NCBI GenBank assembly: GCA_047495785.1
Contig: JBLDXI010000026.1
Location: 1,364,001-1,428,000, forward strand
DNA from: Lepidodermella squamata
Lineage: Eukaryota; Gastrotricha
DNA length: 64,000 nt
Reading direction: 5' to 3'
Part shown: positions 57,101-64,000 of the stretch, in pieces
Position numbering within the stretch: position 1 is the stretch's first letter
How the letters are laid out: each line of letters starts with the position of its first letter
Made by a program: the position numbers and the translations under genes
Notes under the pieces: model-generated
The model's database searches: none
Seen by the model: the letters and a program-made list of their open reading frames with translations, nothing else
Told to the model about the DNA's origin: nothing

Positions 57101-60100
57101 ATGAGGAATATAATGAGAAAAGATTTTTCTTACTCGATTAGGAAGCTGACAAAAGCCGAGATGACGACAATGAAATCGATGATGTTCCACGGGTCGCGAA
57201 AATAGCTACCAGGATGAGCAACAACACCAAGGACAATCATCTAAAAAAATCAGTGATTCATCAGCACTGAGGCGATTAGACGCACTACTCACCTTGAGAA
57301 TCATTTCAGTCGTGAAAATAGCCGTGAATCCATAATCAAGGTAAGCAAGGGCTACATTGCCGTAAGCCTGTTAAAATAGACGGCATTAAAATTGCCTTGA
57401 AAAAAACCAGTATGGGCTACGATAAACATCCCTTATCTTTACAACGTAAAAATGGTGTAATTAATTTGTACACCGTTCAGAATATCAAATTTGCGCGTAG
57501 CGGACCAAAATTGACTTGGGTTTTGGGTGGAATTTTTTTTCGAAACTAAGTACCATTCTTAGAAAAATGTTGTTATTGATAGATAAGGGCTTCTCAACAC
57601 CGAACCCTTGGCGACCCCAAAATCAAAATTCTTACCAGGCTGCGACACCTAGCAATTTTTCTCATTTTTTATCGTTTTTCAGTAAGGGAAAAGGTGCTTG
57701 AAATTTCGAAATTCTATAAAATAAAAATCACTCAATTTACATCCACTTTCCAATAATTTCTTTAACCTTTTGATGAATTGGGCTCTTAACCGGATTTTCA
57801 GCCAGTTTTCAATCGAATAAATTGGGACACGAGCGAAGTGAGCTTTGGCTAACGCTATTTTTGAAGTTTTTACCTGGAAGAGTGACTGAAAATGAACCAA
57901 ATCTTCGCAATGTTCAAGCTTTATAAAAATCATCAGGCGACCCACAGAAAACCGGCCTGCGTCCCCCAGTTCGATAAGCCCTGCTATAGATTATACTAAG
58001 GACCCAGTTTTTTGGATCCCAGAAACCGAATACACTAGCTTTTCTCATACCTTGAGGTCAACAGGATCTTCAGCAGCCAGGGCTACTGTTGAGCCGCAAA
58101 TTGTAGCCAGAACAAAGAAATCAAAAATAGGATCACTGGCGATGTAAAAACAAACTCGTCGAAATCTGATAAATTAAAAAAAAATCGGTAAATGATGCCA
58201 ACAAAAAACCGCCATGCTAACATATTTCTCTGCTCGAAAATGTAAAAACTCGTGAAAGGCGGCATTGTAAGGAGGTCCGACTGAAATTGAGACATTTCCT
58301 TCTCAGCAGTTGTCATTCGTCGACCTCCAGCTTTGGTCGTGCTTTCTTCCTCACGCTTTTTTGGTTCATCACCCGGCGGCTTGTCTTCCTCGTCCTCGTC
58401 CTCATCTTCGTTCGAATTCATGGAAACATCATCGCCATTTTCATCGGTTGACGATCGACGCTTAACTTCACCAGTCTCGGACACTTCGACTTCATCATTA
58501 TTGGCTATGCTATCTACAGCGATAGCCAAAAACAGGTTCAAAAGCGTGTCTATCGAAAACAATTAGTAGAAAAATTAAAAAAAAAATTGGTTCAAACTCA
58601 CAAGTTCCGAAGACAACAACAACGAGAAAATATAGCGCGAAAATCATGCCGAATTTAAATATTCCGCCCTTCGATCTAACGCCATCAAACATTCGCTAAA
58701 AAATTATGAAATAATTTCATTTTCATGGGATAAAATTTTTACCGAATTACCTGAGGCCAATCTTTCGCGGTTGTGAGTTGGAATACAGTTCTTTGGGTGA
58801 ACAAAATTCAAAAAATATCGGGAAATTTGAGAAAATTTATACATGATAGCAGTAGGAAAGTCGTCGAAATGAAATGCCGGACGGCCGTCATCGAAATTGT
58901 AAGACCCGCCGAAAAGACTCATACCGAGCAGAGCGAAAACGATTAAAAATAACAGGAGAAAAACCAGCAGAGAAGCAATCGATTTCATAGCCCCACCAAC
59001 GTTCGTGACAAAAGTTTTCAGCTGCGGCCAATACCTTGTTAGTTTAAAGACTCGAAGCAGGCGGAAACAACGCAAAACTGCAATGCCAACAGCCCATTTC
59101 GGGTTGACTGATTGTAAAATCAACTCCAATACACTTCCGATAATTATCTGAGTTCGAAAAAAATTCGATATAAATTCGAAAAAGGCCAACTGATCTTACA
59201 ATAAACTCGAAGATATTCTGCTTTGAACGGAAAAATGTTCGAACTCCCATGGCAAACATTTTGATAGCAATTTCCAAGCAGAAGACCCCAGCGAAAATTA
59301 TCGCAAAAATATCTGAGCAAATTAACGAAAAAATGATGAAAAATATTGCTATTGAAAAAATTGCGTACGAAGGGTCCTGTCAAGCCATGTAGGCTGGTTG
59401 TAGAACTCCAGCCCCAGCGTGATCGCATTTAAAACCACGAATAAAATGATGACCCAGAAGAAAAATTGCGATTTGATGAAAATTCGCATCTGTCGCCGGA
59501 GTCTAGCGATGGGCGTCATAGATTTTAGTTTCTCCTCAGTTTCCTTCCGTTTCGCTTCTTCAGCCTTGTCCGTCTCCTCCTGCTGGGTGAACACATCGTC
59601 ACTAGCCTCGCCCGCATTCGGAACCGAGGACATGGAAAGCGAAGCTGTGCTTCGGAACAAACTTTTCCCACGCTTTCTAGACATTCGGGCGTCATTTTCT
59701 TTTCTCACTGGAAGCAAGTAGTGTAATGAATTGAGTTGTTTAGAACTATTAAGAGAAAAATACCGCTTATAATTCTGAGTTTTATCTCGTTGTCGACTGT
59801 AGAATCATTGAGCAGGGAATTTTCTGAAAAATTCACAGGTATTATAAGAATATTTGTTTCGTCAAAAATTATGAATACCGGCTGTGGTTATCCAAGCTAG
59901 GTAGCTGCTTAATTCTTTCGCAAACTGTTCCTGTCGATGTTTCCTCAAATATTGTCGTCTCTTTTCAACCCTTCCTCGCTCTTTCGCGAATTCACTAATT
60001 AACATAAAAAATTAAAATTTGGAATATTTTAAGGAGGCGTTTTTCAACTCACGCGCTCAAAACACCGAGTACCAAATTAAGCATGAAAAATGTCCCGACA

Positions 60101-63100
60101 ACGATGAGTAAGCAATAATAAATCCAGTTGAATTGCTTCCCATAAACCTGTAAACCGAAAATTGAGAAAAAATCGAAAATATAAATAATTTCGACTCACT
60201 CCATCGCACATGTACATCAAATCAGACCAACCCTCGGTCGTCACGCATTGAAAAACAGTCAGCATTGCGAAGCCAATGTTGTCGAAATTCGTTATGCCCT
60301 GATTTGGGCCGAGCCAATATCGACGGCAAGTTGCATTTTCCGAACAGATATTCGCTCCCGCTTTTGTAGAGCCGTCAGAAGCGCACGGCTTTGGATCGTC
60401 CCCACCGACAATTTTACCGGTTTGCTTATCGAAACACGTGTAGTGGAAAATTCCGACGTAAAACTGCATGCCGATAACTGAGAAAATGGCGATGACAAAC
60501 AGCAATATCGCCGCGATTTGCGACAATGGTCCCATGGCGGTTATAATTGCTTGCAAAATCACCCGGAGCGGTCGAATTCTATTGTAAAAAAAGTAAAATT
60601 TGACCAACATTTGAATAGGACAAACCGGGTCAGCAATTTTAAAGGCCTCAAAACTCGAAGTGTTCGAAGAAATGACAAATCGATTTGAGTGAACAGAATT
60701 GTGAGCCACCTTAAATAAATTCTTGAAGGAAATAGTTTCATCCCATCAAAATTTACCCAGCTATAACGACGATAAAATCGAGAAAATTCCAAAAATCGCG
60801 AAGATAAGCGCCTCGATTGAGAACAAGACCCATGGAAATAATTTTCACCGTAGCTTCAAATGTGAAAAATATGATGAAAGGTAGTTCGGCGTTGTTGAGA
60901 ATGAGGCTGATGGCAGCTTGATCGTCATTCGGTAAATTGACATCGATTGTCATTACAATAACGTTGGCAATGATGGCGCATATAACGACGTATTCAAACA
61001 CCCACCAGTTGACGAGTAGGGTGCATAGTGATCGAATGAGATTTTCTTCCCGGAATAGGTACAGCGAAACATTCGGTCGCGTCAACCACCGCCAGAGGCA
61101 GCCGAGCGAAACAGGCTCCTGAGGCTCATCTTCGTCTGGATTCCACGATTTTTTCGGTGTCTTCTGGCCGTGAAGAGGCGCTGAGGGGTCGCCGGTTGAT
61201 GGGGTTGACGAGGCGCCCTGGTAGACCATAGGCAGGGTTGTCATCCAGATCGGGGCGTTTTTCGGCGCCACCGACGCGCCTGGTCGCATTCGATTGCTAG
61301 GCCCGAAGGAAGTTTCATAAGCTGGATTGTTGACAGCAGGTGATAGCGGACGAGCAACATTCGGAGATTCCCTTAGCAATTAAATTAATGAATTTAAATG
61401 CTTGTTGGAAATGAGGCTATTGATCGAAGCTATATCAAAGCCTTGGGAGTGGAATAGTGAACCCTTACTTCATCAATTGTATTCAGATATGAACAGAGAA
61501 TGGGCCCTAATTTTGGCAAATAGCTTGGAGAATTCTCTAAGATATTTTGCAAGGGTCTAAAAAATAGCAACCCTAAATTTGAAATTCCAGCGTCCAGCAT
61601 CGTTAAGCATCATCTTTTAAATTTCCTTTACCGCAATAAACTTATACCTTTTAATCAATTCGGCTTCTTGTCAAGGCGCTCTAGTGAGACGCAACTTCTT
61701 TCTTGTATTATTGATTGGTTGAGAGCGTTAGACCTTGGTTTTGTTGTGGATATTATTTATTTAGACCTATCCAAGGCATTCGACACAGTTCCTATTTCGC
61801 TTCTTCTATCTCAACTTCTTAAAATTAATATTGTTGGCTGTGTATTTACTTGGCTTAAAGAGTTTCTCTCTGATCGATATTTTCGCGTTGTGACTGGCGG
61901 GGCGTTTTCAGAATGGGCGCCAGCTCCATCGGGCGTGCCGCAGGGTTCGGTTCTGGGACCCACGTTATTTATTATTTTCACTATATTTTCTAATGACGTC
62001 CTTACTAGTGCTATAGCCAAATATTTTGCGGATGATACGAAACTATACAAGGTGATACACTCTATTAATGACTGTCTTTCTTTACAACATGACCTTGATA
62101 ATATCACAACGTATTATAATACTAATGGGCTTTCCGTGAATCCTAAAAAGTGCGTGGTTCTTATAGATTGGGCAAAAGTGCTATCGATTTTGAATACACT
62201 ATAAATGGTAATAAATTGGTGCTCGAAAAAGTTGTTAAGGATCTCGGTGTATATATTGACAACCAGCTAAATCTTTCGTATAATACTTCTCAAGTAATTG
62301 ACAAATGTGCCCGAGTTACTAATGCTATATTTAAATGTTTTAAATCAAAAGAAATGCGACTGAAAGCCTTTAAAACACACGTTATACCTCTTGTTGAGTA
62401 TTGTCCTGCTGTAGCTTCTCCTATTTTACTTTCCGACATAGATGACCTAGAAAGTGTGCAAATTAATTTTACTAAAAAATTGTTATGTCCTGGCTCTTTG
62501 TTTTATACTTCTGTCGACGGTTTTAACTATGATGAACGACTGAAAAAACTTGACTTGCGAAAACTAGAGGAACGTCGTCTCATCAGGGATATTTGTCTCT
62601 GTCACAAAATGTATCAAAATACTGTTGATCTAAATTTTTATGATTTTTTTTCTATTTCTAGTCGCCGTAGAGCAGTTGCTCATGAAATTAGTTTTATACC
62701 TACAAATATTGATTCTTATAAATATTCCTTTGTTAGGCGTGTGAGGCCTCTCTGGAATTCAATACCTACTGATTATATTAATAATTCTCATAATAACTTT
62801 AAAAACTATGTTAAACAGCTCGACCTTAATAACTATTTGACGTCAGTAGTGAGGCGCCATGACATTTTGTACCTATGACCATTTCGCCACTGTTGTTCGC
62901 GAACAAGAAGAAGAATAAAGAATAAAGAATAAAGCAATAACATTCTCGGTTTCAGCCCTTTTATGACCTTTTATGTAGTAAAAATGTAGTAAAAATGGGT
63001 CACGCCAGTGAAATTTTAGGTGATTTTTGTAAGCCAGAAACGCGAGTTGGACTGAAATCAAACTCACCCTTCGAAAACAGCATCATCGTTAGCATCGACT

Positions 63101-63147
63101 GCAATATTGGTGTTGCGGGGTTTCAGCTTAATATCTGATTTTTTCAT
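54178..63147 (-). CDS. Cav2-type voltage-gated channel alpha-1 subunit with E-K-D-E filter
   Basis: Four-domain voltage-gated cation channel of the plasma membrane, about 1789 aa. 26 exons join in frame: 63147-63068, 61371-60757, 60709-60626, 60578-60200, 60147-60053, 59994-59879, 59823-59764, 59707-59369, 59312-59200, 59147-58843, 58790-58751, 58695-58602, 58549-58222, 58165-58051, 57367-57293, 57240-57134, 57079-56710, 56654-56617, 56566-56212, 56157-56050, 55997-55911, 55857-55435, 55375-55248, 55198-54996, 54943-54839, 54785-54178. All four S4 helices keep their Arg/Lys ladders. The beta-subunit-binding AID is recognisable ([16 protein letters not shown]). [16 protein letters not shown] and [14 protein letters not shown] mark the Cav2 class. 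EF-hand and IQ-like ([13 protein letters not shown]) regions follow, then a Pro/Ser-rich tail. Pore residues: E375 (TTEGW), K738 (TAKDW), D1114 (TGDGW), E1398 (TGEGW); canonical Cav1/2 is E-E-E-E. One donor is GTCTGA (after exon 19). Confidence 0.93.
56617..56654 (-). other. 38-nt microexon encoding the domain III selectivity filter
   Basis: Exon 18 of the channel gene, bounded by TTATAG| and CCAAC|GTGAGT, flanked by 55-nt and 50-nt introns. It encodes [13 protein letters not shown]; the filter residue is Asp (codon GAT, 56630-56628) instead of Glu. The following exon continues VMLHSIEAT, matching Cav2. Confidence 0.85.
58751..58790 (-). other. 40-nt microexon encoding the domain II selectivity filter
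   Basis: Exon 11 of the channel gene. It is bounded by CCCAAAG| (acceptor) and CAG|GTAATT (donor), with introns of 52 and 55 nt. It encodes [13 protein letters not shown]. The lysine codon AAA is at 58765-58763, where Cav channels have Glu. Frame is maintained on both sides (phase 2 in, phase 0 out). Confidence 0.85.
61590..62936 (+). mobile_element. non-LTR retrotransposon copy in intron 1 of the channel gene
   Basis: 5'-truncated LINE on the strand opposite to the channel gene, wholly within its 1.7-kb first intron. From about 61603 the frame reads [16 protein letters not shown] (RT motif 1), [13 protein letters not shown] (motif A), [14 protein letters not shown] (motif B) and YFADDTKLY (motif C). 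After KKCVV near 62155 the frame shifts by one base and continues to 62878 with [17 protein letters not shown] and the closing [12 protein letters not shown] tail of AATAAAG repeats (62914-62934) marks the 3' end. One indel in an otherwise open ~1.3 kb points to a young, recently inactivated copy. Confidence 0.9.
62937..63067. other. first intron of channel gene, 5' part
   Basis: Sequence between the LINE tail and the first exon donor. It contains a small direct duplication (TTTTATGACCTTTTATGTAG and GTAGTAAAAAT repeated) and nothing coding. Confidence 0.4.
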
Positions 63148-63701
63148 TTTCGAATGAAATTCAAGCTATAGTTGTATCTCATCATAAAGAAGTTTACCCG
63201 CTCAACTGCTACTATAAGACATTTAACTGTGCACTGCTAAAATTAGCATTTTGTATATGTGACCCGGCGCCGATTATCACAACCAGGTGCCTTAATAGGC
63301 ATCAGTCACGCGATTTCCCGGCTTTTCACACGCTTGACTCTGAAATTTGCAATCAGCTCCATCGACTGATATAGGTATGTAAAAATAGAAACGGGCTATT
63401 CAAAAGACGAAGCAAATTAAGATCATCATTGATTGCGTTTTACTTCAACCACCGTCGAATAACCTTTTTTTTAGTACTCAACATACAACGAAATTTCAGT
63501 AGGTATGTAAGAAGAACAACATTTTTTCGAGAAGACTTCAGCAATGACTTCACAGGCGCTGGCGAAGTTGGGCCGATAGATTGATAATATTAGTGATTAC
63601 TGACGTGAAATATCATGATATTCGCACTGGGACACAAGAAAATTCGCATCGAAAATAGTTAGATAAAAATTTGAAATTTGATAATTTAATAGTATAACAC
63701 G
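63148..63701. other. intergenic; channel promoter side
   Basis: Between the first coding exon of the channel and the 3' end of syntaxin 6, both on the - strand. No gene seen. It should hold the channel's 5' UTR and promoter and the syntaxin 6 3' UTR. Confidence 0.45.
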
Positions 63702-63870
63702 CTAGACAAAGAAAAGTGAGATGACGATGACGAGCAAAATCACGAGCACAAAAATTGCACACCACTGCCGACGGTCGCTGGAAAGACGGAGCACCTTTTG
63801 CGTCCTCGCTAACAACGTGTCGATTCGCCGCTGCGAGTGCTCCATATCTTGGCCCAAATCTTCGAGCATC
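63702..63870 (-). CDS. STX6: syntaxin 6, last exon (gene runs off the window)
   Basis: C-terminal exon of a Golgi/endosome t-SNARE. It starts after a TATCAG acceptor at 63871 and encodes MLEDLGQDMEHSQRRIDTLL, then ARTQKVLRLSSDRRQWCAIF, ending with a hydrophobic tail anchor (VLVILLVIVISLFFV) and TAG. The second half of the SNARE motif and the SDRRQWCAI junction before the transmembrane anchor are diagnostic of syntaxin 6/10. Upstream exons lie beyond 64000. The exon begins one base before a codon, so an ATG shown here is internal and not the start. Confidence 0.93.
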
Positions 63871-64000
63871 CTGATAAAATAAATTCAAATTAAATACATT
63901 GAATGAATAGCTGTAATTGGTATTTAAGATCGTAAAAAGACCGTCAAAATGGGCTTAAAAGATTTAAAAAAATTCAATTTTTCAATTAAAATTAAAATTT

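Noticed and set aside
54178-63147. Classifying the channel as Nav or NALCN because of the filter lysine
   Set aside because: [27 protein letters not shown] and the C-terminal IQ-like region are Cav2 features; Nav has its lysine in domain III and an inactivation motif not seen here.
54178-63147. Channel as pseudogene
   Set aside because: All 26 exons splice in frame with intact S4 charges and no stop codons, so decay is unlikely.
1-64000. CRISPR array, operons, bacterial contamination
   Set aside because: Spliced animal genes cover the window; no regularly spaced repeats with unique spacers and no bacterial-type gene clusters.

Overview
This is eukaryotic nuclear DNA from a compact, intron-rich invertebrate genome. 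Almost every recognisable gene is split by GT-AG introns. Most introns are about 45-60 nt, with 3' ends such as TTTCAG, TTTTAG, TATAG and sometimes AAG. The gene set is metazoan: furin, TDP-43, FUBP, a Cav2 calcium channel, a Cys-loop receptor, NOMO, syntaxin 6 and secreted C-type lectins. A complete SPEF2 (CPC1) implies motile 9+2 cilia or flagellated sperm, which argues against a typical nematode despite some nematode-like features. A small-genome protostome such as a tardigrade fits, but the species is my inference and not shown. All gene models below were spliced by eye; reading frames close across every junction I list.

Layout. 1-3.6 kb: no firm gene. 3.6-6.1 kb (-): furin-type proprotein convertase. 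7.3-11.1 kb (-): two paralogous secreted C-type lectins, one carrying an extra SUEL lectin domain and a Thr-rich linker. 11.7-18.1 kb (-): four housekeeping genes in a row, OXA1L, URI1, TARDBP/TDP-43 and NAA30. 20.0-24.2 kb (+): NOMO. 26.0-34.7 kb (+): SPEF2, with a small intronless gene carrying two CtBP-binding-like motifs nested on the same strand in its 16th intron. 34.9-36.0 kb (-): an unrecognised gene. 36.2-39.3 kb: repeat block with a ~2.1 kb imperfect palindrome containing inverted U2-snRNA-like segments, GC-rich hairpin units and a clean 276-bp MITE. 39.7-41.0 kb (+): ankyrin/SOCS-box-like protein. 41.8-43.0 kb (-): intronless Cys-loop receptor. 43-49 kb: transposon graveyard (LINE fragments, a tRNA-derived SINE and a frameshifted transposase-like gene). 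49.8-52.1 kb (+): FUBP/KSRP-type four-KH protein. 53.5-54.1 kb (+): DNLZ/Hep1 zinc finger. 54.2-63.1 kb (-): a 26-exon Cav2-type alpha-1 subunit with a LINE copy in intron 1. 63.7 kb to window end (-): last exon of syntaxin 6.

Several genes share a compartment, though nothing suggests an operon. OXA1L and DNLZ serve mitochondrial protein biogenesis; furin, NOMO and syntaxin 6 serve the secretory pathway; TDP-43, FUBP and URI1 act in gene expression.

The most striking observation is the Cav2-type channel. Its four selectivity-filter positions read E-K-D-E instead of E-E-E-E, with a lysine in domain II. The domain II and III filters each sit on a ~40-nt microexon. Everything else expected of a working channel (four S4 segments, beta-subunit binding helix, C-terminal EF-hand and IQ-like regions) is present, so this may be a channel with altered ion selectivity rather than a pseudogene.
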